Translations under genes and position numbers: made by a program
Shown here: positions 31,085 to 41,435 of the stretch, in pieces
Layout of the letters: each line of letters starts with the position of its first letter
How positions within the stretch are numbered: position 1 is the stretch's first letter
NCBI GenBank assembly: GCA_022340775.1
Contig: JAJDNH010000057.1
Span: forward strand, 1-47,638
Length of the DNA: 47,638 bases
Origin: Acidobacteriota bacterium
GTDB taxonomy: Bacteria; Acidobacteriota; Thermoanaerobaculia; Thermoanaerobaculales; Sulfomarinibacteraceae
Direction: 5' to 3'
Notes under the pieces: generated by a model
What the model was told of the DNA's origin: nothing
What the model saw: the letters and a program-made list of their open reading frames with translations, nothing else
The model's database searches: none

Positions 31085-31342
31085 CTACTTCTGGCCTCCT
31101 CCTGCCGGTGCTTGTGGGGCCTCGCTCTTCTCGGGAGCAGGCGTGCCTTCCGTCGGCGGGGTCTGCTCGGCAGGCTCCTCGGCAGCCGCGGTGGGCTGCT
31201 CGGCGGCCGGGGCCGGCTGCTCGGCGGCCGGCTGCTGGGCGGCCGGAGCGGGCTGCTCGGCCTTCTTGCAGGCGGTGATCATGGTGATGCCGAGAGCGAG
31301 AACCGCAACCAGCACCAGGGACAACCAGCTCTTTGTACGCAT
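31085..31342 (-). CDS. Small Ala/Pro/Gln-rich putative lipoprotein
   Basis: [49 protein letters not shown]...; ITAC lipobox, promoter and terminator flank it. Confidence 0.7.
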   Translation of the reverse strand: MRTKSWLSLVLVAVLALGITMITACKKAEQPAPAAQQPAAEQPAPAAEQPTAAAEEPAEQTPPTEGTPAPEKSEAPQAPAGGGQK

Positions 31343-31388
31343 TGAACCCTCCTCGTTCCTTCAGTCTCCAGACTGACGCTCGGAGTGT

Positions 31389-31417
31389 ATTCTGGGCGCT
31401 GTCCCGGCGAATGTCAA
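31389..31417 (-). promoter_or_regulatory. Candidate sigma70-type promoter of the lipoprotein gene
   Basis: Minus strand TTGACA-N17-CAGAAT, 47 nt upstream of ATG 31342. Confidence 0.55.
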
Positions 31418-31473
31418 ATGCGGCGAGTCGTACGGAAGTGTGATCCGGCGCAACCTCTGGGGGTAGTGAAGGT

Positions 31474-31503
31474 TTGACACGGCGGCAGCTGCAATGGCAG
31501 AAT
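31474..31503 (+). promoter_or_regulatory. Candidate sigma70-type promoter of the M23 peptidase gene
   Basis: TTGACA-N18-CAGAAT upstream of ATG 31563. Confidence 0.5.
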
Positions 31504-31562
31504 CAGATAGCCCTTGCATTCGGGCTTGGTGTATCTATGCTCTTGGAGGAGGACGCGAGGAG

Positions 31563-32444
31563 ATGGCACGTCGACTCAACACGGTTATCATCGTCCCCCA
31601 CAGCAAGGCGAAGTTCCTGAAGTTCTCGTTCTCAACTCGCACTGGGTACTTGGCGGTGCTGGCGGTGGTGGTGGCGGTGGCGTTGTCGACTGTCGCAATC
31701 GTCTATACGGGGAATGCGGTGAGCCGTCGGGCCGAGGTGCGGCGTCTCAAGACCGAGAACCAGCAGCTGCACGACGTCAACAAGCACCTCGAGGTCACGA
31801 TCGCCCAGGTTCAGAAGCACCTGGACGAGTTCGAAGAGCGAACGAGCCGGCTGGCTCTGGCCGCCGGTATGGAGGGCGCCGGCGAGGCGCCGGAGCAGAG
31901 CGGGGAGTCCGGAGCGCGAGCGGGCCGCGGCGGACCGTACGACCGCGTTCCCGAAACACCGAAACAGATCCGCACCCAGGAGGAGTGGATCGCCAAGCGG
32001 CTGGACCTGGTCGAGTCGAGCCTCGGCGCTCGCGACAAGGCGTTGGCCTCCACGCCCACGGTGACGCCGGTCATGGGTGTGATCACCGACGGGTTCGGCC
32101 GCCGGAAGGATCCGTTTACCGGGCGTTGGGCGATGCACCGCGGCCTCGACATAGCGGCCCGCAGGGGCACCGTGGTCGAAGCGCCGGCGGACGGAGTTGT
32201 GACCTTTGTGGGCCGGGACGGCGGCTTTGGGAAGGTCGTCAAGATCTCGCATGGTTTCGGCTTCACGACGGTCTTTGGCCACCTCAGCTCGATGTCAGTG
32301 TCGACTGGGGACGAGGTGCACCGCGGCGACAAGATCGGCGCCGTCGGGAGCACGGGCAGATCGACCGGACCGCATCTTCACTACGAGGTGCACGTCGACG
32401 GCAGGGCGGTCAACCCGCTGTATTACATTCTCAACGCCTTCTGA
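31563..32444 (+). CDS. M23 family metallopeptidase (LytM-type), membrane-anchored with coiled coil
   Basis: TM segment then coiled coil; MHRGLDIAARRGTVVEAPADGVVTFVGRDGGFGKVVKISHGFGFTTVFGHLS...GRSTGPHLHYEVHVDG. Confidence 0.93.
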   Translation: MARRLNTVIIVPHSKAKFLKFSFSTRTGYLAVLAVVVAVALSTVAIVYTGNAVSRRAEVRRLKTENQQLHDVNKHLEVTIAQVQKHLDEFEERTSRLALAAGMEGAGEAPEQSGESGARAGRGGPYDRVPETPKQIRTQEEWIAKRLDLVESSLGARDKALASTPTVTPVMGVITDGFGRRKDPFTGRWAMHRGLDIAARRGTVVEAPADGVVTFVGRDGGFGKVVKISHGFGFTTVFGHLSSMSVSTGDEVHRGDKIGAVGSTGRSTGPHLHYEVHVDGRAVNPLYYILNAF

Positions 32445-32473
32445 CCGCCTGGGAGAGCGCTGAGCCGACGAGT

Positions 32474-32497
32474 GCCGGGGCGTGCCCCGGCTTTGTT
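32474..32497 (+). terminator. Terminator-like hairpin in the secA leader
   Basis: GCCGGGGC-GT-GCCCCGGC followed by TTTGTT, 15 nt before the secA ATG. Confidence 0.6.
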
Positions 32498-32512
32498 CCA
32501 TAGGGGCCTGAA

Positions 32513-35302
32513 ATGAACGTCATCGAGAGAGGTATCGAGCTGGTCTTCGGGACCAAGCACGAGCGGGACATCAAGAAGCTGCAGCCGCTGGTGACGGCGA
32601 TCAACGACCTCGAGCCCGAGCTTGAGGCGCTCAGTAACGAAGCCCTCAAGGAGCGACTGGGGACGATCAAGACCGGAGTGCGCGAGGCCACGGCGGACCT
32701 GCCCGAGGACCCGATCCAGTGCCGCAAGGCGGTCGAGGCGGTGCTCGAGGAGCACCTGGTCGAGGTCTTCGCCATCGTTCGCGAGGCTTCGAAGCGGACC
32801 CTCAAGATGCGTCACTTCGACGTTCAGATGATCGGCGGCATCGTGCTGCACCAGGGAAAGATCGCGGAGATGAAGACCGGCGAGGGGAAGACCCTGGTCG
32901 CGACCCTCTCCGTGGTGCTCAACGCTTTGACCGGCCGTGGCGTTCACGTGGTTACGGTCAACGACTACCTGGCGCAACGCGACGCTGATTGGATGGGCAG
33001 GATCTACCGTTTCCTCGGCCTGTCCGTCGGCTGTATCCGCAACCAGATGAACGATGCCGAGCGCCAGGAGGCCTACGGCGCGGACATCACCTACGGTACC
33101 AACAACGAGTTCGGCTTCGACTACCTCCGCGACAACATGAAGTTCGATGTCGAGCGAATGGTCCAGCGCGGTCACACCTATGCCATCGTCGACGAGGTGG
33201 ACTCGATCCTGATCGACGAGGCGAGAACGCCGCTCATTATTTCCGGTCCCTCCGAGATCTCCGTCGACCTGTACTACAACGTCGACGCGATCATTCCCAA
33301 GCTGGTCAAGGGCGAGGAGATCGAGGACAAGCATGGCAACAAGGAGGCCACCGGGGACTACCTGGTCGACGAAAAGGCGCAGACTGCGGCCTTGACAGAG
33401 CGTGGCGTGGCCAAGGCCGAGAAGCTGCTAACCGTTGACAACCTGTTCGATCCCATGAACATTGACACCCTGCACGCGGTCAACCAGGCGCTGCGGGCGC
33501 ACGCCCTCTTCCAGCTGGACCATCACTACATCGTCAAGGACGGTGAGGTGATCATCGTCGACGAGTTCACCGGCCGTCTGATGCCGGGCCGTCGGTGGTC
33601 GGACGGCCTTCACCAGGCGGTGGAGGCAAAGGAGAGGGTCAAGATCCAGTCCGAGAACCAGACCTTGGCCACGATCACCCTCCAGAACTACTTCCGGATG
33701 TACGAGAAAGCGGCCGGGATGACCGGAACCGCAGAGACCGAGTCCGAGGAGTTCGAGAAGATCTACGGCCTCGATGTGGTCGTCATCCCGACCAACCGGC
33801 CGATGATCCGAGCCGACCACTCGGATGTGGTCTACAAGACCGAGACGGAGAAGTTCCGTGCCGTCATCGAGGAGATCGCGGACTGTAACCAGCGCGGCCA
33901 GCCGGTGCTCGTGGGCACGGTCTCGATCGAGAAGTCCGAGCACCTCTCGAAGCTCCTCAAGCGGAAGAAGATTCCGCATGTCGTCTTGAACGCCAAGTAC
34001 CACGAGCGCGAGGCCGAGATCGTGGCCCAGGCGGGCCGGCTCGGGGCGGTCACGATCGCGACCAACATGGCGGGGCGCGGCACCGACATCGTTCTCGGCG
34101 GCAACCCCGAGGGCCTGGCCCGGATGGATGCGGACCCGGCCAAGGACCCCGACGCCAACCGGCAGGCGGAGGACAAGTACGAGAGTGTGTGCGCCGAGGA
34201 GAAGCAGAAGGTTCTCGAAGCCGGCGGCCTGGCGATCATCGGTACCGAGCGCCACGAGGCGCGCCGAATCGACAACCAGCTTCGCGGCCGCTCGGGCCGC
34301 CAGGGGGACCCAGGCGCCTCGCGCTTCTTCCTGTCGCTCGAGGACGACCTGATGCGGATCTTCGCCTCCGATTGGGTGCGCAAGATGATGGACCGTCTCG
34401 GGATGGAGGAGGACGTCCCGATCGAGTCCAAGATGGTCTCCAAGTCCATTGCGCGTGCACAGAAGCAGGTCGAGGGCCGCAACTTCGAGATGCGCAAGCA
34501 CCTGCTCGAGTACGACGACGTCATGAACAAGCAGCGCGAGGCGATCTACCGTCAGCGTAAGCGGATCCTCGAGGGTCTCGACGGCCGCGACTACCTCCTG
34601 CGTGTCGTCCGTGAGATCGGCGAGCAGCTGATGGACGACTTCTGCCCTGAGGAAGCCGACCCTGAGGACTGGAACCGCACCAGCCTGGAGACCGAGTTCG
34701 TTCGCTACTTCGGCTTCTCGCTCGCGACTCTCGGTATCGACTGGGACACCATCAACCGTATCGAGCTCGAGGACAAGCTCATCGCGGCCGCGCGGGAGCG
34801 GTACGAGACGCGCGCGGCGAAGTTCGGGGACGAGCAGTTCGCCAGCCTCGAGAAGTTCATCCTCCTGGACACCGTGGACCGACAGTGGAAAGACCACCTG
34901 CTCGCCCTCGATCACCTGCGGGAAGGGATCGGGCTGCGGGCGTATGGCCAGCGCGATCCGCTCGTTGAGTACAAGCGCGAGTCCTATGACCTGTTCGAAT
35001 CCATGATGGAGCGGATCGAGGACCAGGTCGTGATGTTCCTGTTCCACGCGGAGCCGGCGCCCGAGATGCCGGTCCATCGGCGGCGTCCCCAGGCCACAAC
35101 CCTGTCGCACCCGGAGGCGGCGGCTCTGGCGGCCTCTCACGCGGAGCAGGAGCAGGCGGCGAACACGCCGGTCGGTGGGCCCACGAAGCCGGTCACGGTG
35201 CGGCGGACTCAGCCCAAGATCGGTCGCAACGACCCCTGCCCGTGCGGCTCGGGGAAGAAGTACAAGCACTGTCACGGCGCGGCGGCGCGAACGGGGAGCT
35301 AG
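32513..35302 (+). CDS. secA: Preprotein translocase subunit SecA
   Basis: [48 protein letters not shown]-terminal [14 protein letters not shown]. Confidence 0.98.
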   Translation: MNVIERGIELVFGTKHERDIKKLQPLVTAINDLEPELEALSNEALKERLGTIKTGVREATADLPEDPIQCRKAVEAVLEEHLVEVFAIVREASKRTLKMRHFDVQMIGGIVLHQGKIAEMKTGEGKTLVATLSVVLNALTGRGVHVVTVNDYLAQRDADWMGRIYRFLGLSVGCIRNQMNDAERQEAYGADITYGTNNEFGFDYLRDNMKFDVERMVQRGHTYAIVDEVDSILIDEARTPLIISGPSEISVDLYYNVDAIIPKLVKGEEIEDKHGNKEATGDYLVDEKAQTAALTERGVAKAEKLLTVDNLFDPMNIDTLHAVNQALRAHALFQLDHHYIVKDGEVIIVDEFTGRLMPGRRWSDGLHQAVEAKERVKIQSENQTLATITLQNYFRMYEKAAGMTGTAETESEEFEKIYGLDVVVIPTNRPMIRADHSDVVYKTETEKFRAVIEEIADCNQRGQPVLVGTVSIEKSEHLSKLLKRKKIPHVVLNAKYHEREAEIVAQAGRLGAVTIATNMAGRGTDIVLGGNPEGLARMDADPAKDPDANRQAEDKYESVCAEEKQKVLEAGGLAIIGTERHEARRIDNQLRGRSGRQGDPGASRFFLSLEDDLMRIFASDWVRKMMDRLGMEEDVPIESKMVSKSIARAQKQVEGRNFEMRKHLLEYDDVMNKQREAIYRQRKRILEGLDGRDYLLRVVREIGEQLMDDFCPEEADPEDWNRTSLETEFVRYFGFSLATLGIDWDTINRIELEDKLIAAARERYETRAAKFGDEQFASLEKFILLDTVDRQWKDHLLALDHLREGIGLRAYGQRDPLVEYKRESYDLFESMMERIEDQVVMFLFHAEPAPEMPVHRRRPQATTLSHPEAAALAASHAEQEQAANTPVGGPTKPVTVRRTQPKIGRNDPCPCGSGKKYKHCHGAAARTGS

Positions 35303-35306
35303 AGCC

Positions 35307-36779
35307 ATGAGCGACCAGGTACCGATCGGACTGACCTTCGATGACGTGCTGCTGGTGCCCGCCAGGTCGGAAGTCCATCCCAACCAAGTGGACGTACAGA
35401 CGCGCCTGACCCGAGGCGGCATGGCGCTGCAGCTGCCGATCGTCTCGGCCGCCATGGACACGGTCACCGAGGCCACAATGGCGATCGCGATGGCCCAGCA
35501 TGGCGGGATCGGCGTCGTTCACAAGAGCATGAGCATCGAGCAGCAGGCGGCCGAGATTGACAAGGTCAAGCGCTCGGAGTCCGGGATGATCGTCGACCCG
35601 GTGACCATCCATCCGGAGCAGCTGGTGCAGGAAGCGCTGGACGTCATGGCCAGGTACCGGATCTCCGGTCTCCCGGTGGTCGACACCCACGGTCAGCTCA
35701 AAGGCATCCTGACCAATCGGGACCTGCGCTTTTGCACAGAGTTCGAGAGGCCGATCTCGGACTTCATGACCAAGCGCGAGCTGGTGACGGCGCCCGTCGG
35801 CACGACGCTCGACGAGGCCAAGGCGCTGCTTCACCAGCACCGCATCGAGAAGCTGCTGGTGGTCGAGGCGGACGGCGCCCTGCGGGGCCTGATCACCGTC
35901 AAGGACATCAAGAAAGCGCAGGACTTTCCGAACGCCTGCAAGGACGAGCTCGGGAGGCTGAGGGTAGCAGCGGCGCTCGGTGTTACCGGCGACATCGCGG
36001 AGCGATGCGCCGCCATGGTCGAGCGCAACGTCGACCTGCTGTGCCTGGACAGCTCTCACGCCCACTCGCGGGGCGTCATGCAGGCCGTCGAACGGGTCAA
36101 AGCGAGCTTCCCGGATGTGCCGCTGATCGTCGGCAACGTGGCGACCGGCGACGGAACGCGCGATCTCATCGACCTGGGAGTCGATTGCGTAAAGGTCGGT
36201 ATCGGGCCGGGCTCGATCTGCACCACCCGGGTCGTCACCGGTGCCGGCATGCCTCAGATCACTGCGATTCAAGAGTGCGCGCGGGTGGCGCACGAGCTCG
36301 GAGTCCCGATCATCGCCGACGGCGGCGTGCGCTACTCCGGAGACATCACCAAGGGGCTGGCGGCCGGCGCCGATGCGGTCATGATCGGCTCGTTGTTCGC
36401 GGGCGTCGAGGAGTCGCCGGGAGAGCAGATCCTGTACCAGGGGCGGACCTTCAAGGCGTACCGTGGGATGGGCTCGCTGGGCGCGATGAAGTCGCTCGAC
36501 AGCGCTCGCGATCGCTACTTCCAGGACGATGCCGAGCTCGCCAAGCTCGTACCCGAGGGGATCGAGGGCATGGTGCCTTACAAGGGACCGCTCTCCAACC
36601 AGCTGACGCAGCTGGTCGGTGGGCTGCGCGCGGGGATGGGACTCTCGGGGTGCGCCAGCATCGCCGACCTGCATAGCAAGGCCCGTTTCATCCGAGTTAC
36701 CGGCGCCGGTCTCAAGGAGAGCCACGCCCACGACGTGGTCATTACCAAGGAGGCGCCGAACTATCGCGTCGAGCGGTAG
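35307..36779 (+). CDS. guaB: IMP dehydrogenase
   Basis: [21 protein letters not shown], two CBS domains, [16 protein letters not shown] active-site loop. Confidence 0.97.
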   Translation: MSDQVPIGLTFDDVLLVPARSEVHPNQVDVQTRLTRGGMALQLPIVSAAMDTVTEATMAIAMAQHGGIGVVHKSMSIEQQAAEIDKVKRSESGMIVDPVTIHPEQLVQEALDVMARYRISGLPVVDTHGQLKGILTNRDLRFCTEFERPISDFMTKRELVTAPVGTTLDEAKALLHQHRIEKLLVVEADGALRGLITVKDIKKAQDFPNACKDELGRLRVAAALGVTGDIAERCAAMVERNVDLLCLDSSHAHSRGVMQAVERVKASFPDVPLIVGNVATGDGTRDLIDLGVDCVKVGIGPGSICTTRVVTGAGMPQITAIQECARVAHELGVPIIADGGVRYSGDITKGLAAGADAVMIGSLFAGVEESPGEQILYQGRTFKAYRGMGSLGAMKSLDSARDRYFQDDAELAKLVPEGIEGMVPYKGPLSNQLTQLVGGLRAGMGLSGCASIADLHSKARFIRVTGAGLKESHAHDVVITKEAPNYRVER

Positions 36780-36801
36780 CTCGGATCGCGCTTCTTTTTT
36801 T
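36765..36801 (+). terminator. Intrinsic terminator overlapping the guaB stop codon
   Basis: CGCG-T-CGAGC-GGTA-GCTCG-GAT-CGCG then CTTCTTTTTTT; the stop TAG (36777..36779) lies at the loop/3' arm. Confidence 0.65.
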
Positions 36802-37001
36802 GAAACAGGTCGTCTCTACGCTGCAATCTCATGTCGGCGAGACGACTATGGAACCGCCCGAGAGCGTTCCCGGTTGAGAGTGTTCGTCCCTTCAGAGCCC
36901 GAGAAGGCCTCGGTGGAGGGCCCACTCGTAGTGAGATTCGGGAGGCGTGCGACATGCACGCTTCTTTCTCGCGCCGGAGCCTCCCATGCTCTCTTCCAAG
37001 T

Positions 37002-37434
37002 CCGGGTTATCCGGGCGCGATCGTAGCGAGAGCGGCGAGACGCTTGTCAGGAGCAGAGGCCCGGCCGGTGGCCTCGATGCTGTCCGTTGCGTGCGCCACG
37101 GGCACAGATTCGAGGCGCCGCACCGCGGGCGATGTCGTTTCATCGTCAAGGTGCTGCAACGAAGAAGATGGGCCCGTGCCGCCGCAACCCGGAGGGCAGG
37201 CCCGGCTTGCGGCCTATCTCTGCGTTGCTCGTCGTCGCGGTACCTCAGGGGCTACAGCTTCCTCCTCGCGCCTTGATCTCGACTCCAAGCCGGGTCTGCG
37301 GACGGTACCGAGGCCACCGACCGGACCTCTACGATCTGAGCGTTGAGCTACCAGAGGCATACTTCCTGTATGTTGAGGATAGCGAGACGCGAAGAGCGCG
37401 GCCCTGGCTGGCGTATGGTCGTTCGCAGTAGATT
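37002..37434 (+). repeat. 157-nt interspersed repeat, copy C, split by a 276-bp insert
   Basis: 37002..37054 plus 37331..37434 align without gaps to 20935..21091; most identity in the first 47 nt (5 mismatches in ~50) and last 102 nt (11 mismatches). Confidence 0.88.
37055..37330. mobile_element. 276-bp insert with 22-bp terminal inverted repeats (MITE-like, no ORF recognised)
   Basis: AGAGGCCCGGCCGGTGGCCTCG (37055..37076) and CGAGGCCACCGACCGGACCTCT (37309..37330), 20/22 complementary; exactly absent in copy A. Confidence 0.72.
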
Positions 37435-37472
37435 GCGAGCGGATGACCCGGGCCAGGGTACAATCCGGAGCT

Positions 37473-38516
37473 ATGAAGAGAGCGCTCATCACCGGTATCA
37501 CCGGGCAGGACGGCTCCTACCTGGCCGAGCTTCTTCTGGCAAAGGGATACGAGGTCCACGGGCTGGTGCGGCGCTCGTCGACCTTCAATCGCGAGCGAAT
37601 CGACCACCTCCGTGACGACCCAACGACAAGACAGCGTCTCCGGCTGCACTACGGTGACCTCGGCGACTCGGAGTCGCTGATCAACGTGCTCCGCGACGCC
37701 GAGCCGGACGAGGTGTACAACCTGGCGGCTCAGTCCCACGTCGGCATCTCGTTCGCGATGCCGACCTACACCGGCGAGATCACGGCTCTCGGAGTCGTCC
37801 GGATGCTGGAGGCGGTCCGCCGGATTGTGCCCAATGCCCGTTTCTATCAGGCCTCGTCATCGGAGCTTTTCGGGCTGGCTGCCGAGAGCCCGCAAAGCGA
37901 GAGGACCCCGTTTCATCCTCGTTCTCCTTACGCGGTGGCCAAAATGTACGCCTTCTGGGCGACCGTGAACTACCGCGAAGCGTACGGTCTGTTCGCCGCC
38001 AACGGCATCCTGTTCAACCACGAGTCGCCGAGGCGTGGAGAGAACTTCGTCACCCGCAAGATCACTCGCGCCGCCGCAGAGATCGCCGCCGGGCGTCGTG
38101 ACAGCGTGGCGCTCGGTAACCTCGATGCGCGGCGCGACTGGGGCTTTGCAGGCGACCACGTGCTGGCCATGTGGCAGATGCTGCAGGCACCGCGGCCGGA
38201 CGACTACGTGATCGGTACCGGCGAGGCGCACTCGGTACGCCAGTTCGCAGAGAACGCATTCGCCGTCGCCGGCATGGAGCTCGAGTGGGAGGGAGAGGCG
38301 GAGGCCGAGATTGGCCGCGAGCGGGCGACCGGTCAGGCACGCGTTGTCGTCGATCCGAAGTACTACCGTCCCGCCGAGGTCGACTACCTGCTCGCCGATG
38401 CGACCAAGGCGAAGCGTGAGCTCGGCTGGAAGCAGACCGTGACCTTCGACGAGCTGGTCGAGATGATGGTGAGAGCCGAGCTGGCTGCGGCTGGAGTCGC
38501 GGCCCCGGGCGCCTGA
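37473..38516 (+). CDS. gmd: GDP-mannose 4,6-dehydratase
   Basis: [95 protein letters not shown]. Confidence 0.96.
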   Translation: MKRALITGITGQDGSYLAELLLAKGYEVHGLVRRSSTFNRERIDHLRDDPTTRQRLRLHYGDLGDSESLINVLRDAEPDEVYNLAAQSHVGISFAMPTYTGEITALGVVRMLEAVRRIVPNARFYQASSSELFGLAAESPQSERTPFHPRSPYAVAKMYAFWATVNYREAYGLFAANGILFNHESPRRGENFVTRKITRAAAEIAAGRRDSVALGNLDARRDWGFAGDHVLAMWQMLQAPRPDDYVIGTGEAHSVRQFAENAFAVAGMELEWEGEAEAEIGRERATGQARVVVDPKYYRPAEVDYLLADATKAKRELGWKQTVTFDELVEMMVRAELAAAGVAAPGA

Positions 38517-38519
38517 GGC

Positions 38520-39404
38520 ATGGCCGTACCCCAGGCGCCTGCGCCCGAAGGCGTCCGGGCAGGCGGCGCACCTAAGACTGTCATCGAGCCCGCCCGCGGG
38601 TGGGTGTCCCTCCGGTTGCGTGACCTGTGGGAGTACCGTGAGCTCCTGTACTTCCTGGTGTGGCGTGACGTCAAGGTGCGCTACAAGCAGACGCTGCTCG
38701 GCGCCGCCTGGGCGATCCTGCAGCCGACCTTGACCATGGTCGTGTTCACGATCTTCTTCGGTCGCCTGGCCAAGATCGGCTCGGAGGGTGTGCCATACCC
38801 GATCTTCTCGTATGTCGGGCTGCTTCCCTGGACCTTCTTCGCGCAAGGGCTGACCCAGTCGTCGAACAGCCTGGTCGGTTCTTCGCACCTCATCACCAAG
38901 GTCTACTTTCCAAGGCTGGTCATCCCCTTGGCGACCGTGCTGGCTGGCGTGGTGGACTTCGCGCTCGCTTTTCTCGTGCTGCTGGGCCTGATGGCGTTCT
39001 ACGGTGTCGTCCCCACCGTCGCGGTGCTGGCCTTGCCGGCGTTCTTCTTGTTGGCGTTTGCGGTCGCCCTCGGGGCCGGGACCTGGCTTTCCGCTCTCAA
39101 TGTCGAGTACCGCGACGTCCGCTACGTGGTGCCGTTCCTGGTCCAAATCTGGCTGTTCGTCACACCCGTGATCTATCCGGCCAAGGCGGTCGTGGGCAAG
39201 CTCCAGGAGCTTGGTCTCCCAGGATGGCTCTATGGGCTGAATCCAATGGTCGGGGTGGTTGAAGGCTTCCGCTGGGCCCTCCTCGGTATCGGGACGCCTC
39301 CGGGACCGGTGATCTGGGCAAGCGTTGCGGTGACAGCGGTCGCCCTGGTAGCCGGCGCCGCTTACTTCCGGCGAATGGAAAAGACCTTCGCCGATGTGGT
39401 CTAA
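38520..39404 (+). CDS. wzm: ABC-2 polysaccharide/O-antigen export permease
   Basis: LLYFLVWRDVKVRYKQTLLGAAWAILQPTLTMVVFTIFFGRLAKI; adjacent to Wzt-type ATPase. Confidence 0.9.
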   Translation: MAVPQAPAPEGVRAGGAPKTVIEPARGWVSLRLRDLWEYRELLYFLVWRDVKVRYKQTLLGAAWAILQPTLTMVVFTIFFGRLAKIGSEGVPYPIFSYVGLLPWTFFAQGLTQSSNSLVGSSHLITKVYFPRLVIPLATVLAGVVDFALAFLVLLGLMAFYGVVPTVAVLALPAFFLLAFAVALGAGTWLSALNVEYRDVRYVVPFLVQIWLFVTPVIYPAKAVVGKLQELGLPGWLYGLNPMVGVVEGFRWALLGIGTPPGPVIWASVAVTAVALVAGAAYFRRMEKTFADVV

Positions 39405-40668
39405 TACCTTGATGCCGAACGACGTCGCGATTCGTGTGCAGGGGCTCGGCAAGCGCTACCGCCTCGGCGAGCGACGTGGCGCCTCGCGTACGTTGCGCGA
39501 GACCATCATGGGTTTCCCGGGCCGGCTACTGCGCCGGCGCGGTGCTCGGGACGACACGCTGTGGGCCCTCAAGGATATCGATTTGGAGGTGAAGCGGGGC
39601 GAGGTGTTGGGCGTCATCGGCCGCAACGGCGCCGGCAAGACGACCCTCCTCAAGATCCTCTCCCGCATTACTGAGCCCACAACGGGGCGCGTGGAGTTGC
39701 ACGGTCGTGTGGGCTCCCTTCTCGAAGTGGGAACGGGCTTCCACCCCGAGCTCACCGGGCGCGAGAACATCTACCTGAACGGTGCCATCCTCGGCATGCG
39801 CAAGGTGGAGATCGAACGCAAGTTCGATGAGATGGTGGCTTTCGCCGAGGTGGAGCGTTTCCTCGACACCCCGGTGAAACACTACTCCTCCGGGATGTAC
39901 GTCCGCCTGGCTTTCGCGGTGGCTGCCCACCTCGAGCCGGAGATCCTGCTCGTGGACGAGGTCCTGGCCGTCGGCGACGCGGCGTTCCAGAAGAAGTGTC
40001 TTGGGAAGATGGGCGACGTTGCACGCGACGGCCGCACCGTAGTGTTTGTGAGCCACAACCTCGGCGCAGTCGCGGGGTTGTGCAGTCGTGGCCTCTGTCT
40101 CGACGGCGGCCAAACGGTCCATAGCGGCTCCGCTACCGAGGTCGTAGCCTCCTACGTTCGCAGTGGCGCCCAAGGCGAGCCATCGGACTTGGCTCGCTTC
40201 CGCTTGCCCGGCGTGGGTCGCGAGGTGCGCTTCACATCGGTCGATTTGGTTTGCGAAGACAGGCGCTCGGTGCGATGCGACGAGCCACTCGTTTTCCAGC
40301 TCCAGTTGGAGTCCCAGCACGGCTTTAGACAGCTCACTCTGGCCGCGAGCATCTTCAATTCGCTGGGAGCGTGCGTCGGCACGCTTTTCGCCCGGCGGGT
40401 CTTCGATGTCCCTCCGGAGCAGCGGGTCGATCTGCGGCTCCGGATCTCCGATCTGAGCCTCGCGCCCGGGATCTATACAGCGGGTTTCAGTTTGGGTCGT
40501 GGCGATGAACGCGGCGCGCGCCACGATCTCGATGTCGTGATTGGTACTCCGACCTTCGAGGTGCTGGGGCTCGGCGAAGCCACCAACATCTCGGTGTGGA
40601 ACCCTTCATGGGGCAATATTGTCATCCAGGGAAGCACGCTCATGGTCACCGTGCCGGAAGCATCATGA
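39394..40668 (+). CDS. wzt: ABC polysaccharide export ATP-binding protein with C-terminal Wzt-like domain
   Basis: GRNGAGKTTLLKILSRI, YSSGMYVRLAFAVAAHLEPEILLVDEVLAVGD, beta-rich C-terminal ~170 aa. Start could alternatively be 39412. Confidence 0.92.
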   Translation: MWSNTLMPNDVAIRVQGLGKRYRLGERRGASRTLRETIMGFPGRLLRRRGARDDTLWALKDIDLEVKRGEVLGVIGRNGAGKTTLLKILSRITEPTTGRVELHGRVGSLLEVGTGFHPELTGRENIYLNGAILGMRKVEIERKFDEMVAFAEVERFLDTPVKHYSSGMYVRLAFAVAAHLEPEILLVDEVLAVGDAAFQKKCLGKMGDVARDGRTVVFVSHNLGAVAGLCSRGLCLDGGQTVHSGSATEVVASYVRSGAQGEPSDLARFRLPGVGREVRFTSVDLVCEDRRSVRCDEPLVFQLQLESQHGFRQLTLAASIFNSLGACVGTLFARRVFDVPPEQRVDLRLRISDLSLAPGIYTAGFSLGRGDERGARHDLDVVIGTPTFEVLGLGEATNISVWNPSWGNIVIQGSTLMVTVPEAS

Positions 40669-41435
40669 AGGCAGCCATTCTTGCGGGAGGTCTAGGGACC
40701 AGGTTGCAGGAAGAAACGAGCGTCCGGCCAAAGCCGATGGTTGAGATCGGCGGGTGGCCGCTGCTTTGGCACGTCATGAAGACGTACTCGTGCTACGGCG
40801 TCAACGAGTTCATCATCGCTCTCGGCTACAAAGGGGACGTGATCAAGGACTACTTCCTGAGCTATCGGTACCGCGTCAGCAACCTCGTCGTCCGGCTCGC
40901 CACGGGCGAGGTGACAGTGAGCGATGGCGGTTCCGAGAACTGGACGGTCCACCTTTTGGATACCGGTCTTGCCACGCAGACAGGAGGCCGTGTCCGCCGT
41001 GTCCTCGAGTATGCAGAGGGAGAGACCGTGCTACTGACCTACGGCGACGGCGTTGCCGACGTAGACGTGTCCGCCCTGCTGGAGTTCCATCGGCGCCAGA
41101 ACTGTCTCGCCACGGTGACCGCCGTGCGGCCGCCCGCGCGGTTCGGTGGTCTGACGATCGACGGCGACCGCGCCGTCGCGTTCGACGAAAAGCCGCAGAT
41201 CGGCGAAGGATGGATCAATGGTGGTTTTTTCGTGCTCGAACCCGGCGTCGTCAATCATATAGCCGGTGACGACACCGTCTTCGAGCGCGAGCCCCTTGAA
41301 CGCCTGGCCTCGGAACACCAACTCGCGGCCTACTGCCACCGTGGCTTCTGGCAGTGCATGGACACTCTCCGTGACGTCCGTCTCCTACAGAATCTCTGGG
41401 AGAGCGGTGCGGCCCCGTGGAAGGTATGGTCATGA
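40665..41435 (+). CDS. rfbF: Glucose-1-phosphate cytidylyltransferase
   Basis: [63 protein letters not shown]. Confidence 0.95.
   Translation: MKAAILAGGLGTRLQEETSVRPKPMVEIGGWPLLWHVMKTYSCYGVNEFIIALGYKGDVIKDYFLSYRYRVSNLVVRLATGEVTVSDGGSENWTVHLLDTGLATQTGGRVRRVLEYAEGETVLLTYGDGVADVDVSALLEFHRRQNCLATVTAVRPPARFGGLTIDGDRAVAFDEKPQIGEGWINGGFFVLEPGVVNHIAGDDTVFEREPLERLASEHQLAAYCHRGFWQCMDTLRDVRLLQNLWESGAAPWKVWS

Noticed and set aside
33428-35476. 682-aa minus-strand ORF antisense to secA
   Set aside because: Mirror ORF caused by high GC and codon bias; sense secA has unambiguous motifs throughout. The same applies to the long antisense ORFs over guaB (35193..36731), pnp (8757..9767), infB/nusA (16250..18460), the kinase (22269..23528), proS (26863..28038), gmd/wzm (37857..39452), wzt (39526..40524), rfbH (44021..45118), ndh (3738..4541) and the ABC ATPase (4593..5798).
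36831-37431. ORFs 36831..37346, 36947..37276 and 37087..37431 after guaB
   Set aside because: They run through the 157-nt repeat and the TIR insert in unrelated frames; only the last ~33 aa of 37087..37431 shows a coding-like substitution pattern, reported as a finding instead.
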